64,000 bases of DNA from Gordionus sp. m RMFG-2023 (GCF_954871325.1 NC_088775.1:68921561-68985560); one strand, 5' to 3'. Positions 1-12,627 are shown, counted from the stretch's first letter. A program made the numbers and translations. Notes: generated from the letters alone by a model not told the origin.

Positions 1-559
1 AAATTATAAGATCTTGGATGCTTCCTAATATTGTGAGCTTGAACCTGGCATGACATCTATCGTAAAAAATGAATAAAAATCTCATTCCCCGTCATTTTTG
101 ACGGGCTTTCTGCTAGTTTATATAAAAATAGTAATAATATAAATGTCTCCCTTTTCAAGGTAAAAATCTTGGGTATCACTTGACAATTTTTGCGATAAAA
201 GACAAAAATCAAATGAATATTATAATCGACCATCATTGGTAGCCTCTTCATTGTTGTTAGAATTGAAAGGTTTGGGAGAGGATAAAAAACATAGTTTAAT
301 CTAAATAAAAAAAGATAATGGATTAAATAAGGAAGAGTATGAAGATCGAAACCAAAATAACAAAATTTATATTTTCCTTTATTCCTCTACATCAATTATA
401 AAATAATAAATTATAGAGTAAAAATATACAAAATTAACATTATAAACGATATATTAAAAACTTATAAAAATTTTAAAACAAAAATTGAAAAGTATTATAA
501 TATTCATAAAATCTCAAATATATATCTTTACTTTAATCCTCATTTACATAATAATATTA
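1..559. other. AT-rich stretch without a recognised gene
   Basis: Both strands hold only short open frames with low-complexity translations. I see no conserved motif, RNA gene or element end here. Confidence 0.5.
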
Positions 560-1086
560 ATATTCTTCTAATTTGAATAAGACATTTTTCGTGTAACGTA
601 TTATTCATCTGAATATTACAACACTCATCCACATAAGTTAGACTTAGACCCACCATTCTACAAATGACATACTTCCCTTTCTCTTTTATTCTTTATCCGA
701 TGACTTGTTTTAATCACATATTGACTGGTCTTCTATGTTCTAGCTACAATTGCCTCCTGTCTCGTATTTTTGCTTATAATGACTGTTTGTATCCGATTAC
801 TGCTTTATTGCCTTTACAAAGTTTATTTCTTTTAATAACAGATTGAAACTCTTGGATCCTATCTTCTCCCGGTAAATAATTATCTCTTAATCTCGGTAGG
901 CGTTTGACAAATCAGATTAACACTTGCTTTTCAACGATTCACAATTGCTAGTCAACAATTATCGATTGATACTAGTCTTTCTTACAGCTCTGTTTCTTCT
1001 AAAGTCCGCCTTAAATTCTTTGATAAATTATCCTAGTTTTCGTTTGTTTCTAATGGTCTCTTGTAACTAATGATCAGCGCTTTATC

Positions 1087-1298
1087 TCGGTAAACGATTG
1101 ACAATAATTGGCCTGCGATTAACGATTGTCTTCACGAATTCTTGTTCCTATAATCGTCGACTTTCGATCCTATACTAAAGTTTCGGTAAATCATTGGCGA
1201 TAATGATCAGCGATTAACGATTGTTTCCACGAATTCTTGTCCCTATGATCGTCGACTTCATTGATTCTATTGTTTATCTATCCTAACTGATCTTTTTA
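1087..1298 (+). repeat. Two-copy tandem repeat, about 106 bp
   Basis: The phrase TCGGTAAA begins at about 1087 and again at 1193. Both copies continue with a shared GCGATTAACGATTGT and then CACGAATTCTTGT and ATCGTCGACTT. A weaker third start (TCGGTAGG) lies at 892. The unit is richer in CG than its surroundings. Confidence 0.7.
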
Positions 1299-1765
1299 GT
1301 CTTATGTCCTAGTCGTTTCTACCTAAATTATTCTATTAGACCCTTCATAACTTCTAAAATATTTTAATGCTTTTTTTTAAATTCATTTTTAAATTTAAAA
1401 TACATAGTTCAAATATACCAAAATAAATTATATAAATATGTTTAATTCATCTTAAGTCTAAGTTTTCGCATCTACTCAAATTCTGCCTAACATAATCTAT
1501 TAAATTGCTTAACTTCTCTCCGATGACATATGTCATTGCTTCTCTATTAATTCCTAAAATATTTGCTCACTTTTTTCTCTAAATTTTAAATTAATAATAC
1601 ATAGCCCAAATATTCTAAATGATTTATATAATTATGTCAAATTCTACCACTTCTTTACCCTCAATTAGCCTAGATACATATCTTCATTGAACCATTTGCC
1701 TGTAGTTGTCCTTTAGCTATCTTGATCCTCATCTTTTGTCATCCATGTCTAAAGCTGAATTCAAA

Positions 1766-1842
1766 TCTAAAATTCTCTTGATTATTTTGAATCTAAAATT
1801 CTCTTGATTATTTTGAATCTAAAAATCTCTTTGTTCTAAATT
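1766..1842 (+). repeat. Three-copy 26-bp tandem repeat
   Basis: Copies begin at 1766, 1792 and 1818 with TCTAAAATTCTCTTG, the third being slightly changed. It lies inside the pyrimidine-rich tract. Confidence 0.8.
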
Positions 1843-2200
1843 TTTACCCAAAAAAATATTTTTTTCTTCTTGTGACATTACGCATTTATTTCATTTTACT
1901 AATGAATTCTTGTACTCATATGTTCTTTAAGCAAAATAAAATGTCTATTTCTTTTCTTCTCCTTTATGCGGTTCACTCACATGTTCAAAAACAACTGTAA
2001 ATATTTTTTTTATTCTTCTTTTTTGTTCATGTTTGTTCACTTTCGTTGTTAAAAAACAATTCAATTATGTTTATCATCAATTCCCACACAAAATTATGAT
2101 TCTCATAATTATAGCACAATCGATTATGTCTATAATCATTTTTAAAACACATAAAAATGTGATTCTATAATTCTTGCACCACTTGTTAAAAAAAACAAAT

Positions 2201-2335
2201 CAGGGGCGTCACTAGCCTTTACAATTACTGGGGGCTCAACTAAAAAAAATATGGGGGCTTCGCCCCCATTCTCCATGTATTGCGGGCCTTTGACCCGCTT
2301 TTGTCCCGCCTTCGGCGGCCGGGTTTTATATTAAT
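2201..2335 (+). mobile_element. MITE end, CAGGGGCGTCACTAG family
   Basis: This stretch starts CAGGGGCGTCACTAGCC and continues with GC-rich short inverted motifs (GGGGGCTTCGCCCCC, then CCGCCTTCGGCGG). Such ends are typical of hAT-like MITEs. A related left end lies at 51688. A right end with the complementary terminus (CGCCACTG) lies at 13448, but the flanking bases do not match, so the two are probably not one element. The other end of this copy was not found. Confidence 0.55.
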
Positions 2336-2689
2336 ATATTTTACTTTTTTAATTGAAATTTGTAAACTCTGAACAATTATTATGAATTTAATCTTTTGTC
2401 ATTTATTATACAAATAATAAAAGTATAACAATACAAGATATTTCTAAATATAATATTTTTTAATATAAAATATTTATCCATTTATTACAATATTAAATAT
2501 TTTCGATTGCGAATATAAAAAAATCTCTGTCTAAAGAATTACAAGTGATAAAAAAAGGTTAACCTCAATTGATAATAGTTTTTAAAAACCACACAGGGCG
2601 ATATAATTTAGCAAACTACATTGACAAAAGGTCATTAAACTATAAAGCTGTGTTACCATTTTAGACAATGTTTTATAGAATTGACCAGG

Positions 2690-4437
2690 CTTGTTAATTG
2701 ATCCTTTTAAAAAGATCGAATTCCGATCACGATATTTTCAAAAAAAGAGGATCGAAATCCAGGATCGACCTATTTTTTTAAAAAAGGATCGCGATCCTTT
2801 TCTTATTTAAATTTCTGGAGGAAATTTCTAATCGATGCAAAATTAACTAATATAAATATAAATTAAATATTGTATAAATTTATTGCAATTGAATAATAAT
2901 ATAATAACAATTAGAATATATTTATTTATAATTAATATTAGCCTTTAATAATAAAATTTTTCTAAGTTATTATCATTTAAACATCCACGTCTTTAATTAA
3001 ACACATGTTTAGCTTTACTATACGCGTTCCACAGGAGCGCTTGATGGCAAAGGTGTTATATTCAATAATATATTTTTTTAATTAACATAAGTATTAAAAA
3101 TATTCATTGAATCATCATTTGAATAAAAAAAATTAATTGAACCAGTATTTGTGAAGAATTTTTCCCAAAGAAGGTATCTATTTTATCCATACATTCATTT
3201 GAAGCATCTACATGTGGTTGATCCTGCTTATTTCCCAAAGGGCAGTTGATTTTTCTTTTACCAACAGATTTTATGGTAGATTAATATAAGGCCAATTTAT
3301 CTTATATTTTGGGTGAATTATTGCTGCCAATATGTTACTGTCATAAATTAATTTATTATTAAATAAGTGATCGTTCATATAAATCAGGTATCTGCAAAAC
3401 TTAGCCCTTATTAACATATCAATAAATATTTTATTAATTATTTAAATGATTCTTATTATATGCATATTGTTATGCTCTTCACAAATAAATTATAAAAAAT
3501 TTATTAGAAGTTGAATATTTAATATGAACACGAATTGAAGATGCCAATTTAATTTATTAAATATAGTCAAAATCTAAAATAACATAAATAAATAACTAAA
3601 ACGTAAAAATATAAAATGAAAGACAAACTAAAAATTATAAAAAAAGGTTTTCCTTTCTTTTTCTTCTTGGTATTACATTTTTTATCTCTATATTTATTTA
3701 TACCACTAAAATTTTCATACCATCGATATTATTTTATATAATTGTCCTTTAATTTTCTAAAATTTAACCTTTAGATTAACTTTACAATTTAAACATTTTA
3801 TCTTTACAAAATTTATATTCGAATTTCTTTAAATTTATAATTAATTCATCGGCAAAATGTATCTTTATAAGAATTAATTACTTCTAAATGCCTTTTTGGT
3901 TTGAACAACTAATCTTTGAATAAGATATTTTGTTCTTACATATTTACACTGATCATTGTATAGTTACTTCCATCAATTTCACATAAAGTAAAATACTTAC
4001 ATAAATTATGAAATGGTAAAAGATTATCATTCTCACTTATATCTTATTTTCTAAATCAATAATGGAGAAAATTATTAAAACCTAGAATTTATTTATATTA
4101 TATATAATATAATTTAATAAATAAAACTTGTAGGCTATAAATCTAGTTCTAGATAAAATTTAGGAAATTGTTAATAAAATAAGGTGGAATGAAAGTTGAT
4201 AAAATATGATGTAGATAGATATTTTTTTAAAAATTAATATTTTAATTTAATTTTCAAAATTTTTATTTTATTTATTGCTTTTTAGGTAAAAAATTAATTT
4301 TTAAAAAGATCGGGATCGAAAATTAAAATAAAATGATCTCGATCACGACCTCAATTTAAGTCAGGATTATAAATCCGGGAAAATTGACAAATTTAGGATC
4401 GAATCCAGGATCAAAGAACTTTTGATTCGATTGACTA
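2690..4437 (-). mobile_element. hAT-like relic with GATCG-rich ends
   Basis: Both ends are packed with GATCG/CGATC motifs (2697-2800 and 4306-4437), as in hAT subterminal repeats. The terminal bases are weakly inverted to each other (TTGTTAATTGATCC on the left, complement of GATTCGATTGACTAA on the right). Between them, on the minus strand at about 2940-3080, lies a decayed hAT dimerisation motif reading LPSSAPVERV followed by a KR..L.D.N pattern. No convincing 8-bp target duplication is visible, so the boundaries are approximate. Confidence 0.5.
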
Positions 4438-4545
4438 ATAAGGAAAAAATTTTAGGCCTAGCCAAATCAATGATTATTAAAGAGGATAATATAAACGACT
4501 AATCCAAATCTATATGGGTTAATGATAGTTAGTAAGCAAAATTTT

Positions 4546-4760
4546 CTAAATACCAACCTAATTTGCTAAATACCGAGCAAAATTAATTAAAATCTAATTT
4601 TATTTAACATAAATTATGCAGTATCACATGGTCAAGTCCGGTCTCTTATATATTATCCCCCCAAGGATGGAACCACCAAGTTGAAATCAGAAAAAAAGAT
4701 GATCTTTGGGATTCGGACCCAGAACCATCGAATTGGTAATCGACGCTCTAGAAAAATCCC
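4546..4760 (-). repeat. SINE-like repeat with a tRNA-like head
   Basis: Read on the minus strand from about 4760 there is a degenerate tRNA-like segment: TAGAGCGTCGA, an anticodon-arm-like hairpin, then a T-arm-like CTGGGTCCGAATCCC. The anticodon loop appears to be eight bases and no acceptor stem pairs, so it is not a functional tRNA. The distal part (AATTTGCTAAATACCGA and GGTCAAGTCC) recurs at 31808-31930. A tRNA-derived SINE is the best guess. Confidence 0.4.
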
Positions 4761-4859
4761 TATTTTGCAAATATATATTATAAATAAATTTGGTTGTAAT
4801 TATCCAATTGAAAAATAAACAAAATACGAATGATAGGTACAACCTTGAGGCAGTATCTA

Positions 4860-5240
4860 TTATTAATCGACTATATGGTGGTTAGACCTAGATGATATTA
4901 TGAAACTAGATAAGTAATCGAGAAAATTATTGTAAGAAATTAAATTTCTAATAGATTATCCATTTTTAATGATATATAACCGACTAGACAGTTATTGCTC
5001 ATTTAGATTATGCAATATATGCTCTCAGCAGCAGGAGTAATAATCAAATTGCATTTCCATACAAATAATAGATGCTGGTTAATTTGTGGTCATAATCATG
5101 ACGCTCACGATGTAACTCATATCAGAATTTATTATGTTAGATAAATTGATAAAACAAAAGCACTAAGAATCTTTAGAAAAAATTGTGCAAATATATTGAA
5201 GCCTTGAGTTATTTACACGGTAAGTATGACATATTAGAAA
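4860..5240 (+). pseudogene. Possible FLYWCH-type zinc-finger relic
   Basis: On the plus strand around 5064-5125 a short frame reads NNRCWLICGHNHDAHDVTH, which resembles the C-x-H-x-H end of FLYWCH/WRKY-GCM1-type zinc fingers found in MULE-type DNA transposons. The upstream half is in disagreement between frames and the cysteine pair is not clearly preserved. This is a weak family guess, not a gene call. Confidence 0.25.
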
Positions 5241-6544
5241 TGAATTATTTAGTAGCTAGAAAATAAGGACCAGAGTGATATGATAAAAGCAATTAAGATC
5301 TTATATATTATTGTATTGTCAATGTATTCAAATATTTCTAATTATTTTTTTGCAGAAACAGGCGGTCATATCAAAAGTAAGCATTTACTGTTGGTTTCTG
5401 ATTTTTCCCTATATCAAAAATAAATTTTTTATAAATACCATGTCTTTTAGCCAATTTTGGATAATGTTAAAAAAAATTTATAAAATAAACATTAAACTAT
5501 ATATTTACTCGCAGATACTAACGCCTAAAATTGCGTTTCATGATATAAATTATAAGGTTAAATTATTTGATAAAATAGGTTCTCTACGCCGGTTAGTTAT
5601 TGTTGCATATTCATTTATAAAGTGATCCATAGAAATGTTATTATAATATTTTTTCTATGCTCAATAGAGCCAACGAATTTAATTTTTCCAGACCCATTGT
5701 CGATCGAATATATGTTTTTACCCGTTTTAATGCTGAAAACGATCATCTTTCACATGAGGATGATTTAAAAGGTTAGTTGGCACAATTTTAAAGCAATTAT
5801 GTATACGGAATATATTGATGGGTACGATGTTTATCAAATCTATTATTTATTTACACATAGATTTGCATTTTATATTAGAGGTTAAAATATAAACCTTTAA
5901 TATTGCCTATTCTTCCATTGGGTCAATAAGATTATAATGTAAGATAAATGATTTAATGATATCACTATTTTAAAAAAAGGGGGGAGGAGGAATGTAAAGC
6001 ACTTTTAGCTATTAATATATCTGTGTTTTCTTGATAAAATCTTTGTTTTAATTCATTTACCATAATATCCAAAATTGGATAAAAGACATGACACTTATAA
6101 AAAGTTTTTGTTTGATCAGAATAATTAGGAGAAACAATAATATCTATCTAAATAGAATCATTTAAAATGGTCTAAGGTATATTTGTTCTTTTATTTGTTA
6201 TTTTTATATTTGCAAAATTTATTTGCTTAGGTTTATAATGAAGATAAATACGAATTATTTCTTGAGAAAGAAATGATAAGAGACTCAATAAGAGCCAATG
6301 CTGTTGATATGTCTGAATCTGATTTTTGCAAAAATAAAGAGAAATATTGGAACAAATGGATAATAATTTTTGGAATATAAACATACACATAATTGTATAT
6401 ATAAAATTCTCTTTGCTTTCTCCATATCACCATGCTCTATATTTCATATATAAGAAATAATTGCAAGGAAAGTCATTTTTACTGCCTCTATCGTTCTAAA
6501 AAGGAATCCCCAACGTGTTGAACTCAAGGCATCAATATTTTTCG
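5241..6544. other. AT-rich stretch without a recognised gene
   Basis: A 104-codon open frame at 5311-5625 (plus) has a low-complexity I/F/K/Y-rich translation and no recognisable domain. I see nothing else that can be supported. Confidence 0.4.
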
Positions 6545-6552
6545 ATTTTGAC

Positions 6553-6774
6553 TAGTGATATTAAATGGCTCCATTTGAGCCGATTTTTAAATATGGCCAA
6601 CACAAGATTTTGACCAGAAAAATATTGCCAAAGCTTTGAGATTTCGCTAATAAATTATAAACCTTTGTGCCATCTATGAGAAAAATCTTCAGACTTAAGT
6701 TATTTTCTTATATATAAAATATTAGGTCGGACGTTTTTAAAAATCGGCTCAAATCGAACCGTTTAACAACACTA
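6553..6774. mobile_element. Small MITE, TAGTGTTGTTAA family
   Basis: The 222-bp element has inverted ends TAGTGATATTAAATGGCTC and, on the right, the complement of GAACCGTTTAACAACACTA. Internal arms contain GAGCCGATTTTTAAA and its complement. Flanks are ATTTTGAC (6545-6552) and ATTTTAAA (6775-6782), a 6-of-8 match expected of an aged hAT-style duplication. The same ends occur at 24428-24566, 25413-28907 and 50069-50270. Confidence 0.75.
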
Positions 6775-7095
6775 ATTTTAAACCTAATTTTAAACCTAAT
6801 TTTAATTTAAAATCAAGAAATTTATTATGATGGATAACTTATATTGAGAAAAAAGCATTAATTCCTTCTAATACATTAAAAAAACTACCTAGACTGAGGT
6901 ACTGATTTGCAAGCAGAGATCAATACAGGTTGAGTTTATGCGCATAGTAGGGCACATATATATATCCATTTTATGATTTTTGCGATATCTTTCCTGGACT
7001 CCTGAAAGATGACCTTCATAACACTTGCACCATCATATGCTTGAGCAACGCAAATTGCATTTAATTGTTGTTTAAGGTTGTTATTAGTGTCTATG

Positions 7096-8690
7096 TTAGG
7101 GTGCATTCATAGTAAGCGACAGAGACACGACAAAATACAAATATATGCAATTATCAATGACTATTCATAATGAGCTTTTGCGCGACACGACATTCCCGTC
7201 ACATCTGTTGCATTAAACAAAGAAATCAAATTTTTATTATTTTCAAAGTGACATTGTTACAATATGGCCGAAATAGCAAATTTGCAAATGAATTTTTGAA
7301 ATGCTTTTAAAATAATAATGTTATATATGTATATATAATTTTAGAATATAAATAAATTATGTTATATATTTTTAATGATTTTTTTATAGATAATTAATAA
7401 ATAAGCTTTGATCAATTCAATCAGGTACTATTCTTGTCTTTATGGCAAAAAATGCATAGGGTATAAACATACACAGAATAATAACTCTATATGAGAATCA
7501 ATATCAGCTGAAAATAATATTGGAACAGGTAATTAAAGAGTATATTAATTTGAAATATTTTTCTTTTGCAGTAGAGATGGCAAAATTAGCATGGAAAAAT
7601 CTAAGAGATTGCTTTATGAGAGAGCATAAAAAATTAAGATCTTTAAAGAGTGATTCAGGGGCTAATCACATTCCCACTTGGCAATTGTACCATAATTTGG
7701 CCTTTCTAATTCCAACCATACAACCAGGGAAGGATAAACTTGGATAGTTGCATCCTGTTCCCAAATATTTAACCAATTTTGATTATGTAAAATAAAATTA
7801 ATAATATAAACCTTAGTGTGATCATCAATTTTTTCTTCTACTGATGTGGGATTTTTAATAAAATTTGTTTTTTTTTACCATTAGTTTTGATTTAATATGG
7901 GTTAAAACATAATAAAAGGTTTACTAAATACAAAATATTAATATAGATTATATAATGAAATATATACTTTGGTTAATCTATATAATTGTAAAACTTCTCA
8001 AAGGATATAAAAGATTCCTTTAGTGTTTTTGTTTTATCAACATATCTAACACATGTACTATATTGCTCATATAAGTTAACATCATGAGTGTCATCAGTGG
8101 ACAGCAAAATAGCCTGCCTCCCTTATTTCTGAAGCTATGTACTTTAAGATTGTTTCCAGCTGCAGATAGCATTTGATTTTGTGCTGAGATGATCAATAGT
8201 GATGGTGGTTTATATACCATTAAAAATGGATCATACTCTTTAAACAGTTTAATATTTCACAATAATTTCCTTGATTATTGCTTGTCTTATTTTCATGATG
8301 CCCTTTAAGAGAAAGTTCTAACTTACCACCTAGTATTATAATTTTGAATAATCGTTTTAAATATTATCTACTTTCAAGTATTGTTGACTTAGTTGGAGCT
8401 ATAAATTTTTCTTAAATGGTCCCTTCTATCAAAGATTGTTTAAATGGTTCCAAATTACATTCGTTGCATGACCATTTGTTTCTCCTTGAGTTGTTAAGTA
8501 TTCTTTTACCTTACGAATTTGATAACCATAATCAAAAGGTATCCTTTTCGGAATTGTGTAGGAAAATTACGATAAAACAAAAAATAGAGTTTCTGGTAAT
8601 GCTATATTCAATCCAAGGAAAGGATTTTTACTACTGAGATTGAAAGCATCTTATATCTTTCCTCAATCTAATATATGGGTATGCACCTAA
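7096..8690 (+). mobile_element. Harbinger-like element remnant (approximate ends)
   Basis: The left end GGGTGCATTCATAG follows TTA at 7096. The right end, ending GTATGCACC at 8687, is followed by TAA, giving an imperfect inverted pair next to TWA trinucleotides as in PIF/Harbinger elements. The interior carries a MADF-domain pseudogene (7390-7747), the usual accessory protein of that superfamily. No DDE transposase was recognised in 7750-8640. Open frames at 8020-8220 (minus) and 8416-8637 (plus) match nothing I know. Confidence 0.45.
7390..7747 (+). pseudogene. MADF-domain protein remnant with one intron
   Basis: MADF domains are Myb/SANT-like DNA-binding modules; PIF/Harbinger transposons encode one in their accessory protein. 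Exon 1 (7390-7528) includes YYSCLYGKKCIGYK and ESISAE. A 43-bp intron (7529-7571, GT-AG) joins in phase to exon 2 (7572-7747), which reads VEMAKLAWKNLRDCFMREHK and then SGANHIPTWQLY before a TAG stop. The order W..I..E, then WK.LRD.....R, then W....L.FL is the MADF signature. Two in-frame stops lie in exon 1, one (TGA) where a tryptophan codon is expected, so this copy is probably dead. A possible ATGGCC start lies at 7265. Confidence 0.65.
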
Positions 8691-8861
8691 TATAGGTTAC
8701 ATAGGTCCAGTTGTTTTAGTACCCAGATTTCTGAAAACAGTGACAAATATTAATATATGAATTAAAACATTCTAGCTTTTACAAAAATTGTGATAAATAT
8801 TATATATTTGAAGAAAAATATTGTTAAAACGAAAAAAATACTTGTATAGTTTTCATTTTTA

Positions 8862-8924
8862 GATTGAGCCACACATATAACTTCTATTATTTTATAAATA
8901 AAATATCTTATATAAATTAATTTA
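8862..8924. repeat. Paralogous empty site for the hAT at 9227-12619
   Basis: This stretch (GATTGAGCCACACATATA, then TTCTATTATTTTATAAATA) repeats the sequence formed by joining the two flanks of the downstream hAT element (9209-9226 and 12628-12665). It lacks the insertion and has only one version of the target octamer. It supports the boundaries called for that element. Confidence 0.7.
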
Positions 8925-9745
8925 CCTTTTCTTTGCTTCTGTCCTTACATTATTTATAACCTTCTCATTCACAATGAGCCTACTTTCTTTAAAGATTAAT
9001 TTTGAAATGAATTTCATCAAATGTAATTTGTTCTAATACAACTTATTTATCCAATATATACCTTTATATGGATTATTGTTACCAACAATCTGGCTTGTTG
9101 TAGCATCCTCTTCAGATTCCATGCTTATAACAAATTTTATCTTTATATATAAAAAATTAAACATTTCGATATAACTATGGACTGGATCTCACATATATCT
9201 TCAGCAGATTGAGACACATTCATGTACAGGGTTGCCAGGTTTAAAATTTTCAAATTGCGGGAAAAATTTGATATTTTGCGAGAGAAATATGAAAATTGCG
9301 GGAGAAATATGAAAATTGCGGGAGAAATATGAAAATTGCTAAAAAAGGGCCCGCAAAAGGGGCCGGGCCGGGATTTTGAATTGACTCAATTATCCGCCTA
9401 TTATTTTTTATAATTAGTTTATATAAATACAAATTCGATAACTATTTTTCAAAATAAAATAACATCTTGATTTATTAAAATATATTAATTTATAAAAAAG
9501 AAAGTAAACAAGATAAAATTTTATAAAAAACAAACGATTTAAATTTTTCAATGTAAAAAATATATTTTATGCGAATGTCCAGCAGAACATCCGCAATTGG
9601 AAATCTACCTTGTGTGTGTGTATAACATTATAGGGATAGGCGCTTAATTATCACGTATCACGTTTAAATATATAAGGTAATATTTTACTCATTTCAATGA
9701 TAATTATTTTATTTATTATTGTTCAATCACATTATTATAATCAGT

Positions 9746-10690
9746 GCAGGAGAGTATATCTACATCCATTGCAAAACAAAAATATTCTCCAAAAAGAAGA
9801 AATAATACAGATGCAACTACGGTTGCAGCAATTGTAATCACTTATATTGTAGTACAATATTAACAGAGCTACTTATCATTACAATGTAGGTAGAATCTTT
9901 CCACATAATATTTAACGACTCCAAGATAAATGAAGACTTCACTAGAACAGAGCAAGGATATCATCAATGTTTTAGAGCCTGAATTCAGGAGGTCAATTCT
10001 TGAAGATTTGAAAGATGGGCATACATATGCATTTCTAACAGATGTATCTAATAAGGGAAATATTAAAATATTTCTTTTGATCCTTCGCTATTTCAACAAA
10101 ATCAAGGACATTTCAAGAAAACTATTAAATTTTTTATCCTCAAATAGTGAAAAATCCAAAGACATAGCTTACCATATAATGGTTAATATAGCAGATTCGC
10201 GATTACATGTCAACTTTCTGATCTGATAATGCCTCAATGAATTTGGAAAAAACCAGAGGGTATTTACAGAATTGAGTCAGTACAATGTTGGTTGCGATAT
10301 GTTCCTGATACCCGCCATCTATAGAATTTAAAAATTTTATAAACCTTTAAATATTTCTTAAATAAAGATTATAAAAGCTGCCCTAACATTTTGAAAGTTT
10401 TTTTCAGTAATGAATGGCAGAGGTATATTTAGGAATGATTTCACATCTAGGAAATCTACTACATATTGTTAATGTGCAGTTGCAATCAGAAGAATCTTAA
10501 CAAAGATTCACCAAATTATGCTGTAGATGTGTTTGACAATAAATTTTATGGTGCCATTGCTAAAACTATATTAAAATGTTCAAATATTTTAAAAATACCG
10601 ATAGACATTGATGTCTTGTTTGAGGATATTGTAATGCTCTCTATTTTTAATTTACAATGTAATAAATATATTATTTTATGCGAATGAATA
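9746..10690 (+). pseudogene. hAT transposase remnant, internally deleted copy
   Basis: The clearest frame (9930-10226) reads LKDGHTYAFLTDVSNKGNIK, the region around the first catalytic aspartate of hAT transposases, followed by a KDIAYHIM stretch. Further on, 10420-10690 holds pieces of the later domain in changing frames, including a short NKFYGAIAKT segment. Much of the RNase-H core and the whole C-terminal dimerisation domain are missing compared with the opposed copy and with 32940-34042. Stops and frame changes make it non-coding. Confidence 0.75.
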
Positions 10691-10744
10691 AATAAAAAAA
10701 TATGGAAAATTAAATATAATGTTAATTATATATTAATGAGATTT

Positions 10745-12320
10745 AAATAATGGAACTAAACGTTCACCGCCATTATTGAGATACTTATAAAATTCCTGGC
10801 ATGACATATTATAAATTTGTTTAACCATTAGCTCGGCCTCTAATCTTGTTAAAGTAATCCTTTTTCCAGGCAGTCCTCATTAGGCTAAAAATGCTCAGAT
10901 GAGGCCAATGACATATAATATATGTCATTGGATTAGGCATTAGAATATGAGGTAAAGAAGACATACTCGCAATTTTTTTCCAAGCATGGGGATTTATTGT
11001 TATAATTCTACCCGTTTCTCCTCTGCTTTTAGACAATCTAACTTTAAGTATTCTGGCTAATCATAAAAAATGAGAGAATTACAATCTCCTCAAACAAGAC
11101 ATCAATGTCTTTTGGTATTTTTAATATATTTATTAAATTACAAAAACCATCAATTGACGGTTCCAAGGTCATAATATTTATACATTTGTAAATAGAGTTA
11201 TTAAAATCAAATTTTGATCGTAAATATTCTAAAATTGTCTTAATAAAAATATCTGCTTCATTTAAAAATGTATTAATTAGAGTATTATTTGAACTCATAA
11301 TATTTTTAGCAAAAGCGTCATAAAATTTATTATCAATTTTAAACTGTAGAGATGAACAGAGCTGTAGCATGATTTTGTGAATCTTTATTAATAAAGAATA
11401 TTCTGATTGCAACTGAATATTAACTAGTAGATTTCCTACATGTGAAACTAATCCCAAATATGCCTCTGCCATTTCATGCTTGAAAAAATTTTTCAAAATT
11501 TTAGGACAGCTTTTAAAATCTTTATTTAAAAAGTACTTTTTTAATGGTTTGTAAAATTTTAAAATTCTTGGCAGGTATTAACGATAAGCACCTACAACTC
11601 ACACCATTCCAAGTCAGACCACTCCATCAACTCTTTTAATTCATTAACTCTTTTAGTTGATGAATTAAATTCGTTAGAACATCTCATCATAATTATTTCG
11701 ACATCCACAGATAGTACATTCATTGCCTTCTTGCAATAATCATGTAGTATATGGCAAATACAGTCAATTGGTATTAATTCATTATTGTGCTGCCTCAATT
11801 AGGTAAATACACTTTGGTTTTTGCCAAAATTTTCAGAGACATTATCAGCACAGAAAGCTGACATGCAATTCATTGATTATGTGGTTTGCTACATCGTTAA
11901 ATTTTTCACTATCCGAGGAAAAAATGTAACAGTTTTATTGAAATGTTCTTATGTTGAAATAGCGAAAGATCAAGGGAAATGTTTTAATATTTCCCTTAGA
12001 TGCATCTGTCAAAATTGCATATGGATGCCCATCTTTCAAATCGTTTAAAATTGACCTCTAGGATTCAGGTACTAAAACACTTGTGATAGCCTTGTTCATT
12101 TTTGTTCTACCACAAGTCAGGTTTGCACTTATATTAGAGTCGTTAAATATCATGGGAAAAAGATTCGACCCATATTGTGATGATATAGCTCTGTGAATGT
12201 TGAACTACATGATAAATGTATACGATTTCCGCAATTGTAGTTGCATCTGTATTATTTATAATTTTTAGAGAATATTTTTGTATTGCAATCGATGTTGATA
12301 TACTCCCCTGTACTGATGAA
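10745..12320 (-). pseudogene. hAT transposase remnant, near full length
   Basis: Minus-strand reading starts near 12320 with a segment also seen at the start of the plus copy (CAGATGCAACTAC region). It continues through PIDCICHILHDYCKKAMNVL (11798-11592 frame) and a long open part (11496-11044) containing AEAYLGLVSHVGNLL and KIMLQLCSSL. It ends near 10745 with a decayed dimerisation region. Several frame shifts and stops separate the open parts. The protein corresponds closely to the better-preserved plus-strand frame at 33140-34042. Confidence 0.85.
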
Positions 12321-12627
12321 TGAAATGATATTGATTTATTATTGGATAAAAATAAAACAGGATATAATATAAATTTACAAACTAGACATGTTTTTCGAAT
12401 AAATATTTAAAATTTATTTTAAAAATATAAAAATAATCAATTACTGTCTCTCAAAATTATTATTTATATATTAAAAACGTTAAAAAAAATTTTAAAAAAT
12501 TGCGGTAGATTTTTGCGGGAGATTTCCAATTGTGGTAGTTTAGCGGGAGAGAGATGTCTGCGTGCTAACTAAAAAATTGCGGGAGTCTCACGCTGATGGG
12601 GGGAGACATGGCAACCCTGTTCATGTA

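Larger units (their letters stand above)
560..2060 (+). other. Pyrimidine-rich tract of unknown nature
   Basis: For about 1.5 kb the plus strand is rich in T and C and poor in G, unlike the neighbouring AT-rich DNA. It contains two small tandem repeats (listed separately) but no recognisable coding frame. It could be the non-coding part of an old transposon or retroelement. No terminal repeats or target duplications were found, so it is unassigned. Confidence 0.3.
9227..12619. mobile_element. hAT element with two opposed transposase copies
   Basis: The 3393-bp element has inverted ends CAGGGTTGCCAGGT and ACATGGCAACCCTG and a perfect 8-bp target duplication TTCATGTA (9219-9226 and 12620-12627). 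Subterminal zones contain repeated TTGCGGGAGA motifs, four at the left and about five at the right. Inside are two hAT transposase remnants facing each other tail to tail: a shortened plus-strand copy (9746-10690) and a nearly full-length minus-strand copy (12320-10745). The element at 32457-35792 has the same ends and a similar arrangement. Confidence 0.93.

Noticed and set aside
4700-4760. A functional tRNA gene on the minus strand
   Set aside because: The anticodon loop appears to have eight bases, no acceptor stem pairs and the D-arm is incomplete; a SINE-like remnant fits better.
5311-5625. 104-codon plus frame as a gene
   Set aside because: The translation is I/F/Y/K-rich without a domain, in very AT-rich DNA where such frames occur by chance.
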